Position numbers and translations under genes: made by a program | From: Arthrobacter sp. MYb23 | GTDB taxonomy: Bacteria; Actinomycetota; Actinomycetes; Actinomycetales; Micrococcaceae | Direction of reading: 5' to 3' | DNA: 64,000 nt | Assembly: GCF_002979775.1 (NCBI RefSeq) | Contig: NZ_PCPR01000006.1 | Span: 1-64,000 of the forward strand | The notes under the pieces: generated by a model | What the model was told of the DNA's origin: nothing | Seen by the model: the letters and a program-made list of their open reading frames with translations, nothing else | Databases searched by the model: none | Part shown: one piece after another, positions 55,926 to 64,000 of the stretch | How the letters are laid out: each line of letters begins with the position of its first letter | Numbering within the stretch: position 1 is the stretch's first letter

Positions 55926-57280
55926 CGGTGGCCCCCCACGAGGGCCATCACGCGGCACACACATGGCATGAGGCCCGGCAGCGCGCTTTCGATGCCGCGG
56001 CTCCCATTCCGTCAGGTCCCGTGCCGCTCAGTGCAGCCCTGGGGCGCACTTTGGCCTCGGACGCCCTGGCTGTGCAGGACATGCCGCACTACGCCTCGTC
56101 CGCTATGGATGGGTGGGCCGTCAACGGCAGCGGCCCGTGGATCCTCAGCGAGCCGGGGCAGAGGCTGGCACCTCACCAGGCGAGTCCCATTGTTACGGGT
56201 GGGCTGATACCGCCCGGCGCCAAAGCGGTGCTGCGGAGCGAGAGCGGCGTGATGACCACCGACGACGACGGCCTGCCGGTTCTTGCGCTGGGCGGCAGCG
56301 CCAAACCGGGGGAGCCCCGGAACGGTCAACACATCCGCAAAGCTGCAGAAGAGGCCGCCGAGGGTGACGTCCTGCTCAAGGCTGGGACGATGCTGAATCC
56401 GGCCCATATTGCTGTGGCAGCGCTGGCGGGCTTGGATCATCTTGAGGTTCTCGGAAAACCGTTGGTCCGTTTCTTGCTGACGGGTTCGGAAGTGGTATCC
56501 CATGGGGTTCCACGGCCCGGCCAGGTCAGGGATACTTTCGGCCCGCAACTGGGGGCCGTGGTGGAGCTTTTGGGCGGCATTGCCGGGGAACAGCTAAGGG
56601 TAGGTGACAGCTACGAAGAGTGGATTGACGCGCTCCAGGATACTGAGCCGACGCTGGGCGAACTGACACCCGAGGAACCGTACGTTGAAGCGGAACCGCC
56701 TGCCGACGTCGTTATTACTACGGGCGGAACGGGACGCTCGGGAACGGACCACCTTCGAAAAGCCGTCGCTGAACTGGGTGGCAGTTTGCTGATTGATGGC
56801 ATTGCCATGCGTCCGGGACATCCGGCAGTGTTGGCGGAGCTGCCCGATGGCCGGTTTGTGTTGGGACTGCCGGGAAATCCCCTGGCCGCCATGATGGCTT
56901 TGTTCACCGTGGGGGCACCCCTGCTGGCTGCTTTGGGTCACGGCCGTTTGAAGGAGGTGGGTGAGGTGCCTTGCGGTACCACCCTTGATGCCGAGCCCGG
57001 GCGCACGCGCCTGATGCCATTCAAGCTGGTGTACGGACTGGCATCGCCGGCCCAACATGCAGGCCCTGGAATGATGCGTGGCCTGGCCGGCGCGGATGGG
57101 GTGATGGTGGTGCCGCCCCACGGAGTCCAGCTGGGTGAGATGGTGCCTGCGTTCGCACTGCCTTGGGGCAAAGCGCTGCCTGTGCCGAAGGCCCCGGAAG
57201 AGAAGGCGCGGAAAGCGGCACCACGGCAACAAAGGAAGGCTCCTTCCGGCCCGGTGGACTGGAGCGGGCTGGACGCTTGA
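55922..57280 (+). CDS. moeA: Molybdopterin molybdotransferase
   Basis: A 452-residue MoeA that inserts molybdate into adenylated molybdopterin. Key blocks are YASSAMDGWAV, LTGSEVVSHG, TTGGTGRSGTDHLRKAVAELGG (the molybdopterin-binding loop) and LPGNPLAAMMALF. A basic, Pro/Lys-rich tail (KAPEEKARKAAPRQQRKAPSG) extends beyond the usual end and may be disordered. It is coupled to the DUF6457 gene by a 4-bp overlap. Confidence 0.93.
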   Translation: MTVAPHEGHHAAHTWHEARQRAFDAAAPIPSGPVPLSAALGRTLASDALAVQDMPHYASSAMDGWAVNGSGPWILSEPGQRLAPHQASPIVTGGLIPPGAKAVLRSESGVMTTDDDGLPVLALGGSAKPGEPRNGQHIRKAAEEAAEGDVLLKAGTMLNPAHIAVAALAGLDHLEVLGKPLVRFLLTGSEVVSHGVPRPGQVRDTFGPQLGAVVELLGGIAGEQLRVGDSYEEWIDALQDTEPTLGELTPEEPYVEAEPPADVVITTGGTGRSGTDHLRKAVAELGGSLLIDGIAMRPGHPAVLAELPDGRFVLGLPGNPLAAMMALFTVGAPLLAALGHGRLKEVGEVPCGTTLDAEPGRTRLMPFKLVYGLASPAQHAGPGMMRGLAGADGVMVVPPHGVQLGEMVPAFALPWGKALPVPKAPEEKARKAAPRQQRKAPSGPVDWSGLDA

Positions 57281-57331
57281 AGCGTGTCATAAGGGGCTTT
57301 GGGTCTGGTGACAAAGTGCAATGATGGACTC

Positions 57332-59638
57332 ATGAACAGGCATGCTCCCGAACAGGACATCAACGAAGATGACCTGCAGATCCACCCGCCCAAACAAGCT
57401 GCGGCAGGCCTCAAAGCTGTCACGGTGGCCCTCGAACGCGGCTACGCCCAAGCTGGTGTAGGCCGTACCGTGCGTTCCATGCTCAGGGTCAACCAGCATG
57501 ACGGCTTCGATTGTCCGGGGTGCGCATGGCCGGAATCAATTACGGGCAGGCGTAGTCCCGCAGAGTTTTGCGAGAACGGCGCCAAAGCGATTGCCGAGGA
57601 GAGCACCACCCGGACGGTGGACGCCGAATTCTGGGCCAAGCATTCCCTCGCGGACCTTGAGGATAAGACCGAGTACTGGTTGGGAAGCCAGGGCAGATTG
57701 TCCGAGCCCGTGGTGATCAGACCGGGTGGCACCCACTATTCGCCCATCACGTGGGCTGACGCTTTTGCCTTGATCGGTGAACACATTAACGCCTCGACGC
57801 CGGACAAGTGTGTGTTCTACACCTCCGGCAGGACGGCCAACGAGACCGCCTTCATGTACCAGTTGTTTGCGCGAAGCCTCGGCACCAACAACCTTCCCGA
57901 TTGCTCCAACATGTGCCATGAGTCTTCCGGCAGTGCCCTCAACCCCACCATCGGAATCGGAAAAGGCACCGTCTCGCTGGAGGACATCCACCACGCTGAG
58001 TTGGTCCTGGTGGTGGGCCAAAACCCCGGAACCAATCACCCTCGCATGCTCTCCGCCCTCCGTGACTGCAAGAATAACGGCGGCAAAATCATCGCGGTCA
58101 ACCCGCTTCCCGAAGCCGGTCTCCTGAACTTCAAGGATCCCCAGTCCCTCAATGGTGTCATCGGTGGCGGCACCACCATCGCTGATGAGTTCCTGCAGAT
58201 CAAGGTGGGCGGCGACCTCGCCCTGTTCCAGGCTTTGGGCCACCTGCTCCTGGAGGAAGAGAAGCGCAAGCCGGGGACCGTCGTCGACCATTCCTTTATT
58301 GATGAGCAGACCGAAGGCTTCACGGCTTACAAAGAAGCCAGATCGGTGCTGGACTGGGACGAAACGGAGCGGGCAACAGGGCTGAGCCGGGAAGAGATTA
58401 CCCAGGCGGCCGCGATGATGGCGGCGTCAAAGGCAACCATCATCTGCTGGGCTCTTGGTTTGACCCAGCAGCCCCACTCGGTGGATACACTCCGGGAGAT
58501 CATCAACCTCTTGCTGCTTCAGGGCAACTTCGGAAAGCGTGGAGCCGGTGCCTGCCCTGTCAGGGGCCACTCCAATGTTCAAGGCGACCGCACCATGGGC
58601 ATTTGGGAGAAACCCAAGGAACCGTTCCTCTCGGCGCTGGATGCGGAGTTCGGCTTCCACATGCCGCGGGATCACGGCTACGACTCCGTGGAAACCCAGC
58701 ACGCCCTGGAAAAGGGCGAGGTGGATGTTTTCGTCTCCATGGGCGGAAACTTCGCCGCGGCAGGATCGGACACGGCAGCCTTGGAGGAAGGCTTGAAGAA
58801 GGCTGGACTCACGGTCCATATTTCCACCAAGCCCAACCGCGCCCACGTGGTGCACGGCAAAACGTCCCTGATCCTGCCCACGCTGGGCCGGACGGATACT
58901 GATGACAAACACCCCAAGGGAAAGCAGTTCCTTTCGGTGGAGGACTCCATGTCCGTCATCCACAAAACCCAAGGCCGGCTGGAGCCTGTGTCCGAGCACC
59001 TTCTGAGCGAACCTGTGATTGTGGCCCGCATGGCGCAGGCGACGCTGGGGGACAACCACAGCGTGGACTGGCGTGCCATGGCCGAGGACTATGACGTCAT
59101 CCGGGACCACATCTCGCGTGTCATTCCCGGCTTTGAGGACTTCAATGCCAGGGTTCGAACCAAGAACGGCTTCGTCCTCCCCAACCCGCCCCGGGATACC
59201 CGGACCTTCGCCACGGACATCGGCAAGGGACGTTTCTCCGTGCGCCCGCTGGAGTACCTTGAAGCACCGGCGGGCCACCTGATCCTGCAGACGGTTCGCA
59301 GCCACGATCAATACAACACCACGTTCTATGGTTTGGATGACCGGTATCGCGGCGTCTCGGAGGGACGGCGAGTGATCCTGGTCCACCCGGATGACCTGAA
59401 GGAACTGGGCTTCGAGGACCGGGATCTGGTGGATGTGATCTCCACCTTCGCGGGAACGGAACGGCGGGCCAACCAGTTCCGGCTCGTCGGGTACCCCACG
59501 GCCAAAGGCTGTGCCGCGGCGTACTTCCCGGAAGCCAACGCGCTGGTGCACCGCGAGCTCGTAGCCCGGGAGTCCAACACCCCCGGCTATAAAGCCATGA
59601 CGGTGCGTTTCGTCAAGCATGAGGAGAACGGATCCTGA
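57332..59638 (+). CDS. FdhF/YdeP-family molybdopterin oxidoreductase
   Basis: A 768-residue member of the bis-MGD formate dehydrogenase-like superfamily, YdeP branch. It has CPGC (Cys61, Cys64) near the N-terminus, but no complete [4Fe-4S] ferredoxin motif. The block GTNNLPDCSNMCHESS aligns with the active-site Sec region of formate dehydrogenase H, with Asp190 where Sec140 would be. Later blocks VVGQNPGTNHPRML and GACPVRGHSNVQGDRTMG are family-typical. Annotated relatives are often called formate dehydrogenases, but the Asp makes formate oxidation uncertain. It precedes fdhD by one base. Confidence 0.9.
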   Translation: MNRHAPEQDINEDDLQIHPPKQAAAGLKAVTVALERGYAQAGVGRTVRSMLRVNQHDGFDCPGCAWPESITGRRSPAEFCENGAKAIAEESTTRTVDAEFWAKHSLADLEDKTEYWLGSQGRLSEPVVIRPGGTHYSPITWADAFALIGEHINASTPDKCVFYTSGRTANETAFMYQLFARSLGTNNLPDCSNMCHESSGSALNPTIGIGKGTVSLEDIHHAELVLVVGQNPGTNHPRMLSALRDCKNNGGKIIAVNPLPEAGLLNFKDPQSLNGVIGGGTTIADEFLQIKVGGDLALFQALGHLLLEEEKRKPGTVVDHSFIDEQTEGFTAYKEARSVLDWDETERATGLSREEITQAAAMMAASKATIICWALGLTQQPHSVDTLREIINLLLLQGNFGKRGAGACPVRGHSNVQGDRTMGIWEKPKEPFLSALDAEFGFHMPRDHGYDSVETQHALEKGEVDVFVSMGGNFAAAGSDTAALEEGLKKAGLTVHISTKPNRAHVVHGKTSLILPTLGRTDTDDKHPKGKQFLSVEDSMSVIHKTQGRLEPVSEHLLSEPVIVARMAQATLGDNHSVDWRAMAEDYDVIRDHISRVIPGFEDFNARVRTKNGFVLPNPPRDTRTFATDIGKGRFSVRPLEYLEAPAGHLILQTVRSHDQYNTTFYGLDDRYRGVSEGRRVILVHPDDLKELGFEDRDLVDVISTFAGTERRANQFRLVGYPTAKGCAAAYFPEANALVHRELVARESNTPGYKAMTVRFVKHEENGS

Positions 59639-59639
59639 T

Positions 59640-60548
59640 ATGGGACGCGTAACCCAGCGCCGCAAGGTGCACAAGTTTGTTTTGGACGGCTCACCACAGG
59701 CATTGGAGCATCCCGTCCGTTTCAAGGAAGACGTCCTGGCCGTTGAGGAACCGCTGGAGATCCGCTTAGGCGAGATGTCGTTCTCCGTGACCATGCGGAC
59801 CCCGGGAGACGACTTCGACCTCGTGGCAGGGTTCCTTGTGTCTGAAGGAATTATTTGGGAACCGGGTCAGCTGGTCTCGGAACGTTTCTGCTCCGGGGAA
59901 GACGAAAACGGTGTGCAGACCTTCAACGTGGTGGATGCGCAGCTCCGCCCGGATGTGGAACGGCCCGATACCGGCCGTAACGTCTACACCTCCAGCTCCT
60001 GTGGAATCTGCGGCACGGACTCGATCGAGGCTGTCCGCAAGTCCTCCCATCACAGCCCTCGGGAGGACAACGTTACGGTCCCTGTCCGGGCCTTGGCCGC
60101 ACTGCCGGACCGCCTCCGTGAGGCGCAGGCGGTCTTTGATAAAACCGGTGGCGTGCACGCTGCTGGTCTCTTCAGGATTCACGACGACGGCAGCACCGAG
60201 CTGCTGTGCCTGCGGGAGGACGTAGGCAGGCACAATGCCGTGGATAAGGTGGTGGGCTGGGCCTTGCGCGCCGGGATGCTCCCGCTGAAGGGCACGGTGC
60301 TCCAGGTATCCGGCAGGGCTTCGTTCGAGCTCGTTCAGAAAGCGGCCATGGCGGGCATTCCTGTGCTGGCTGCCGTGAGCGCGCCGTCCAGCCTCGCTGC
60401 GGAGCTGGCGGAGGAAACGGGGATCACCCTGGCCGGCTTCAGCCGTGGGCACAGCCTCAACGTGTACGCCGGGCGGGACAGGGTAGTGGTGGACGCCCCG
60501 GATACGGACGCGCAGGCTGTGGGCGATAGTGCGCAGTCACTTGGCTAA
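59640..60548 (+). CDS. fdhD: Formate dehydrogenase accessory sulfurtransferase FdhD
   Basis: A 302-residue accessory protein that transfers sulfur from a cysteine desulfurase to the bis-MGD cofactor. The mobile-loop cysteines are in SSSCGICGTDSIEAV (CxxC). Conserved TPGDDFDLVAGFLVSEGII and LREDVGRHNAVDKVVGWAL (which binds the GDP part of MGD) are present. ATG 59640 begins directly after the oxidoreductase stop with GAGGAG upstream. Its presence implies the partner enzyme needs cofactor sulfuration. Confidence 0.94.
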   Translation: MGRVTQRRKVHKFVLDGSPQALEHPVRFKEDVLAVEEPLEIRLGEMSFSVTMRTPGDDFDLVAGFLVSEGIIWEPGQLVSERFCSGEDENGVQTFNVVDAQLRPDVERPDTGRNVYTSSSCGICGTDSIEAVRKSSHHSPREDNVTVPVRALAALPDRLREAQAVFDKTGGVHAAGLFRIHDDGSTELLCLREDVGRHNAVDKVVGWALRAGMLPLKGTVLQVSGRASFELVQKAAMAGIPVLAAVSAPSSLAAELAEETGITLAGFSRGHSLNVYAGRDRVVVDAPDTDAQAVGDSAQSLG

Positions 60549-60677
60549 TAAGATGGAACAACGTAGATTTTATCCATCGATTGGAAGCCCGGCGATGCCA
60601 CCTTCGCCGTCCGCGCCCAGCACTTAGGGGCCAGTTTACGAGACTTGCCACCCAGCGAACGCCCAAAGGGGAACTCA

Positions 60678-63600
60678 TTGCACGACGACCGCCGGATCAC
60701 TGAACAGCGTCTCGACCGATTTGTTCGGGAACGCATTCTTCCGGCTATTTACGGCCGGGCGATCCCGCTTCAGCTGAGCAGTTGGGATGTGCCGGGCGAA
60801 CCCGTACCCGCCGCCGAAGCGCTACGCCAGGTCTTTGCGCCGCAGGAGCCCGGCGCTGCATGGGGCAAGGCCTGGAGCACCAAGTGGCTGCGCCTGCAGG
60901 GCGAGGTGCCCGAGGACTGGGGCATGGCTGAGTCCACCACAGTGGAGATCATTGTTGACCTTGGCTTCAACAGCGACGTTCCCGGGTTCCAGTGCGAAGG
61001 CACCGCGTGGCGTTCTGATGGAAGCATCATCAAGGCGATTTCGCCCCGGAATTACCACGTGCCGCTCAAACTTCTGGGCGGAGGCCACTCAGTGGACTTC
61101 TATGTGGAGGCCGCAGCCAATCCTGACGTCGCACAGGGGTGGTCGTTCGCGCCCACGCCCCTGGGGGACAAGGCCACCTCCGGGGAAGAGCCCCGGTACC
61201 GGTTTGGCCGGATCGCCATCGCTGAACTGAACGAAACCGTGTGGGAACTCAACCAGGACATCTGGACCCTCAGCGGCTTGATGCACGAACTTCCCATGGA
61301 CATGCCGCGACGCCATGAGATCCTGCGGGCGCTGGAGCGCATGCTGGACGTGATGGACCCGGACGACGTCGCCGGAACCGCCGCCGCCGGCCGCGCAGAG
61401 CTGGCTCAGGTCCTCAGCCGTCCCGCATACGCCTCGGCCCACGAACTGCTGGCTACCGGCCATGCGCACATCGACTCCGCTTGGTTGTGGCCCGTTCGCG
61501 AAACCATCCGCAAGTGTGCCCGCACCTTCTCCAACGTGGTGGCCTTGATGGATGAAGACCCGGACTTTGTGTTCTCTTGTTCTTCGGCACAGCAGATGGC
61601 GTGGATGAAAGAGTTCTTCCCTGAGCTCTTTGTGCGCATCCGGGAAAAGGTGAAGGCCGGCCAGTTCGTTCCAGTGGGTGGCATGTGGGTGGAATCGGAC
61701 ACCAATATGCCAGGCGGCGAGGCCATGGCCCGCCAGTTCGTGGAAGGGAAGAGCTTCTTCCTGAACGAGTTCGGCATCGATTGCCAGGAGGCGTGGCTCC
61801 CCGATTCGTTTGGTTACTCCGGAGCCATCCCGCAGATCGTCAAGGAAGCCGGTTCGCGGTGGTTCCTCACCCAGAAGATCTCCTGGAACAAGGTCAACCG
61901 GATGCCGCACCACACCTTCGCCTGGGAAGGCATAGACGGCACCCGGCTGTTTACGCATTTCCCTCCGGTGGACACGTACAACGCTGAGCTGCACGGACGC
62001 GAACTGGCCCACGCAGAGCGCAATTACCGTGATCACGGCCGCGGGACCATGTCACTGGTGCCTTTCGGCTATGGTGACGGCGGTGGCGGACCTACTCGCG
62101 AAATGGTTGCCGCTGCGCACCGCACAGCGGACTTGGAAGGCTCCCCGAAGGTCCGAATGGGCACAGCCAGGGAATTCTTCACGAAGGCCGAAGCCGAGTA
62201 CACCAAGCTGCCGGTCTGGGTGGGTGAGATGTACCTGGAGATGCACCGTGGGACGTACACCAGTCAGGCCAAGACCAAGCGCGGCAACCGTCGGAGTGAA
62301 CACCTCCTGCGCGAAGCGGAGCTGTGGTGCGCCACCGCTGCCGTCCGCCTGGGCGGGGCCTACGCCTATCCCGCGGACGAGCTCAAACGACTCTGGCAGC
62401 TGGTTCTCCTCCAGCAATTCCACGACATCCTGCCCGGCAGCTCCATCGCGTGGGTCCACCAGGACGCTGAACGGAACTATGAAGCCATAGCCAGGGATCT
62501 TGAGGAAATCATCAGCGATGCAGCCCAAGCACTGGTAGGCGAGGGCGATCAACAGTTCCTGCTGAACGCCGCTCCGCATCCGCGTAACGGCGTCCCCGCG
62601 CTCGGGGCGGCCGGGGCAACGGAGCCCGGGTCCGGTGTTCAGGTGGACGAGGTCGACGACGGCTACGTCCTGGAAAACGGCATCATCCGTGCTGTCCTGA
62701 ACCGGGACGGCCTGCTGACGTCGCTGGTGGACCACGCAAGCGGGCGGGACGCAATCGCCCCCGGACAAACCGGAAACCTCCTGGAGCTGTTCCGCGATAC
62801 CCCGAACGAGTGGGACGCCTGGGACATCGAAGAGTTCTACCGCCGCAACGTCACGCCACTGGCCCAAGCGGATGCGATCGACATTGAGCGCTCGCCGGCG
62901 GCCGTCGTCGTGGTGGTCAAGCGCAAAGTGGGTGCCTCCACCATCACCCAACGCCTGACGCTCGACGCCGGTGCGGCGTCGCTGGGGATCAGCACCACAG
63001 TGGACTGGCAGGAACGCGAAAAGATGCTCAAGATCGCCTTCCCCTTGGATGTCAGGGCGGACCGGTCAGCGTCCGAGACCCAATTCGGCCATGTATTCCG
63101 CCCCACTCACACCAACACCTCCTGGGAAACAGCCAAGTTCGAGATCTGCGCGCACCGCTGGATCCACGTGGCTGAGCCCGGCTACGGGGTGGCAGTGAGC
63201 AACTCCTCCAGCTACGGTCACGACGTCACCAGGGCAGTCCGTGCCGATGGCGGAACCACGACGACGGTCCGCACCTCGCTGCTGCGCTCCGCCCGGTTCC
63301 CGGACCCCGAGGCAGACCGGGGCGAACACACGCTCGAGTTGTCCATCCGGCCCGGCGCTGCGATCGCTGACGCCGTGGAAGAGGGCTACCGCACCAACCT
63401 GAAGCCGAGGTTCATCACCGGCGGACGGCCTGTGGAACCGCTGCTTTCCGTGTCCAACCCCGGAATCGTGGTGGAGGCGGTGAAGCTGGCCGAGGACGGA
63501 TCGGGCGATGTCATTGTCCGGCTCTATGAATCGTTGGGGGAGCGCTCAACAGGCCTCCTCACGGCCAATTTCGAATGCTCTGATGCGGTTGCCACGGACC

Positions 63601-63707
63601 TGCTGGAACGCCCCACGGAAGCTCCAGGCGTGACCGTGGAGACGGGCTCCGACGTCAAGCTGGTGCTCCGGCCCTTCCAACTGGTCACGCTGAGGCTTAT
63701 TCGCTGA
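60678..63707 (+). CDS. Alpha-mannosidase, glycoside hydrolase family 38
   Basis: A 1009-residue retaining alpha-mannosidase. The zinc-site motif is GHAHIDSAWLWPVRET (His264, Asp266), and the nucleophile is Asp376 in WLPDSFGYSGAIPQI. The helical middle domain and beta-sandwich C-terminus are also present (DTPNEWDAWDIEEFYRRNVTPL; DVRADRSASETQFGH). It lacks a signal peptide, so it probably acts on imported or internal mannosides. The start is TTG 60678 with AAAGGGGAA upstream. No sugar transporter is adjacent on this side. Short tandem repeats begin at its stop. Confidence 0.93.
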   Translation: MHDDRRITEQRLDRFVRERILPAIYGRAIPLQLSSWDVPGEPVPAAEALRQVFAPQEPGAAWGKAWSTKWLRLQGEVPEDWGMAESTTVEIIVDLGFNSDVPGFQCEGTAWRSDGSIIKAISPRNYHVPLKLLGGGHSVDFYVEAAANPDVAQGWSFAPTPLGDKATSGEEPRYRFGRIAIAELNETVWELNQDIWTLSGLMHELPMDMPRRHEILRALERMLDVMDPDDVAGTAAAGRAELAQVLSRPAYASAHELLATGHAHIDSAWLWPVRETIRKCARTFSNVVALMDEDPDFVFSCSSAQQMAWMKEFFPELFVRIREKVKAGQFVPVGGMWVESDTNMPGGEAMARQFVEGKSFFLNEFGIDCQEAWLPDSFGYSGAIPQIVKEAGSRWFLTQKISWNKVNRMPHHTFAWEGIDGTRLFTHFPPVDTYNAELHGRELAHAERNYRDHGRGTMSLVPFGYGDGGGGPTREMVAAAHRTADLEGSPKVRMGTAREFFTKAEAEYTKLPVWVGEMYLEMHRGTYTSQAKTKRGNRRSEHLLREAELWCATAAVRLGGAYAYPADELKRLWQLVLLQQFHDILPGSSIAWVHQDAERNYEAIARDLEEIISDAAQALVGEGDQQFLLNAAPHPRNGVPALGAAGATEPGSGVQVDEVDDGYVLENGIIRAVLNRDGLLTSLVDHASGRDAIAPGQTGNLLELFRDTPNEWDAWDIEEFYRRNVTPLAQADAIDIERSPAAVVVVVKRKVGASTITQRLTLDAGAASLGISTTVDWQEREKMLKIAFPLDVRADRSASETQFGHVFRPTHTNTSWETAKFEICAHRWIHVAEPGYGVAVSNSSSYGHDVTRAVRADGGTTTTVRTSLLRSARFPDPEADRGEHTLELSIRPGAAIADAVEEGYRTNLKPRFITGGRPVEPLLSVSNPGIVVEAVKLAEDGSGDVIVRLYESLGERSTGLLTANFECSDAVATDLLERPTEAPGVTVETGSDVKLVLRPFQLVTLRLIR

Positions 63708-63752
63708 GGCCTATTCGCTGGGGGGCTTGTTCGCTGAGGCCTCTTCGCTGGG
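63695..63752. repeat. 14-bp tandem repeat, four copies, at the mannosidase 3' end
   Basis: GCTTATTCGCTGAG-like units at 63695, 63709, 63725 and 63739 (2 extra G between the second and third). The first unit contains the last codons and stop of the mannosidase; the array ends at the stop codon of the next, convergent gene. Confidence 0.85.
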
Positions 63753-64000
63753 TTACGCCGCCAGTTCGGCGTCTATGGCATCTTTGAGCACCTGGACCCG
63801 AAGGGGAATCACGGTGTCGTGGTGTTTAATCTGGGCTGCCACGTTCTTGGAGAACACTTCTTCAACCAGGGTGGGCATTTCCTTCACGCCGTTCAGATAG
63901 CGTTTGGCCGCAAAGTCGAACTCTGACCTGTTGTTCTTGATCCGGGTGTTGAACGCCTTGACTTCGTCCGCAATCTTGAGGAGTTCCTCCTCGGAGGCGT
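63753..64000 (-). CDS. C-terminal part of an unrecognised protein (runs off the window)
   Basis: A minus-strand frame is open from the window edge to TAA at 63753-63755, giving about 81 residues. It reads ASEEELLKIADEVKAFNTR, then EFDFAAKRYLNGVKEMPTLVEEVF, and ends LKDAIDAELAA. It is charged and helical, with codon use like its neighbours. It is convergent with the mannosidase. The protein family cannot be named from this fragment. Confidence 0.75.
   Translation of the reverse strand, partial: ASEEELLKIADEVKAFNTRIKNNRSEFDFAAKRYLNGVKEMPTLVEEVFSKNVAAQIKHHDTVIPLRVQVLKDAIDAELAA

Overview
The window looks like chromosomal DNA of a Micrococcaceae actinobacterium, most likely Arthrobacter or Paenarthrobacter. 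The evidence is high GC with C/G-ending codons, several families typical of Actinobacteria (DUF4193, DUF3027, DUF3263, DUF6457, WXG100, a bacterial XPB helicase with its partner, LytR_C), actinobacterial LysE/LysG and ThrE, and c-di-AMP riboswitches in front of cell-wall hydrolases. The genus is inferred from gene content; no rRNA was available to test it. I saw no rRNA, tRNA, CRISPR array, insertion sequence or prophage.

Layout. 1-14750: L-2-hydroxyglutarate oxidase, DUF4193 and a secreted AMIN-like protein, then a minus-strand agmatine deiminase/permease pair, a DUF222-HNH protein, methionine aminopeptidase, two HTH regulators, a thioredoxin-reductase-like flavoprotein, an M20 hydrolase, a cyclodeaminase-like protein and a TetR/MFS efflux pair with a perfect palindromic operator. 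14750-21770: a glycine/serine module, with a tandem glycine riboswitch, gcvP, gcvT, gcvH and sdaA. gcvH is flanked on both sides by copies of a non-coding repeat. 21800-28800: a small membrane protein with a DRGH nuclease, two FemABX peptidyltransferases followed by a ThrE-type exporter, an iron-regulated siderophore-interacting protein and uracil-DNA glycosylase. 28890-38410: DUF3263, LytR_C, cold-shock protein, groEL behind two CIRCE elements, an RNase HI fusion, an orphan WXG100 protein, a two-component system and lysE/lysG.

38450-50510: a membrane-anchored multicopper oxidase with a small membrane partner, the XPB helicase pair, a cold-shock domain protein with DUF3027, an MFS exporter, serC and a DtxR/IdeR regulator. 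50510-54260: a cell-wall hydrolase cluster of one M23 and two NlpC/P60-like proteins. Two c-di-AMP riboswitches control it, each preceded by an 11-bp-period direct repeat that resembles MtrA sites, and it is followed by a 244-bp tandem duplication. 54420-60550: an HNH protein, then a molybdenum-cofactor/oxidoreductase run (mobA, DUF6457, moeA, an FdhF/YdeP-like enzyme, fdhD). 60678-64000: a GH38 alpha-mannosidase and the 3' end of an unrecognised minus-strand gene.

Themes. Glycine and serine flux (riboswitch, GCV, SdaA, SerC, FTCD_C-like protein), iron control (the IdeR homologue at 49815 and an iron box at 27946) and envelope building (FemX pair, ThrE, M23/NlpC, WXG100, c-di-AMP sensing) recur. 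The least explained material is non-coding: the repeats around gcvH, the 50-bp palindrome at 32461, the 244-bp duplication at 53767, and short tandem duplications found repeatedly at gene 3' ends.
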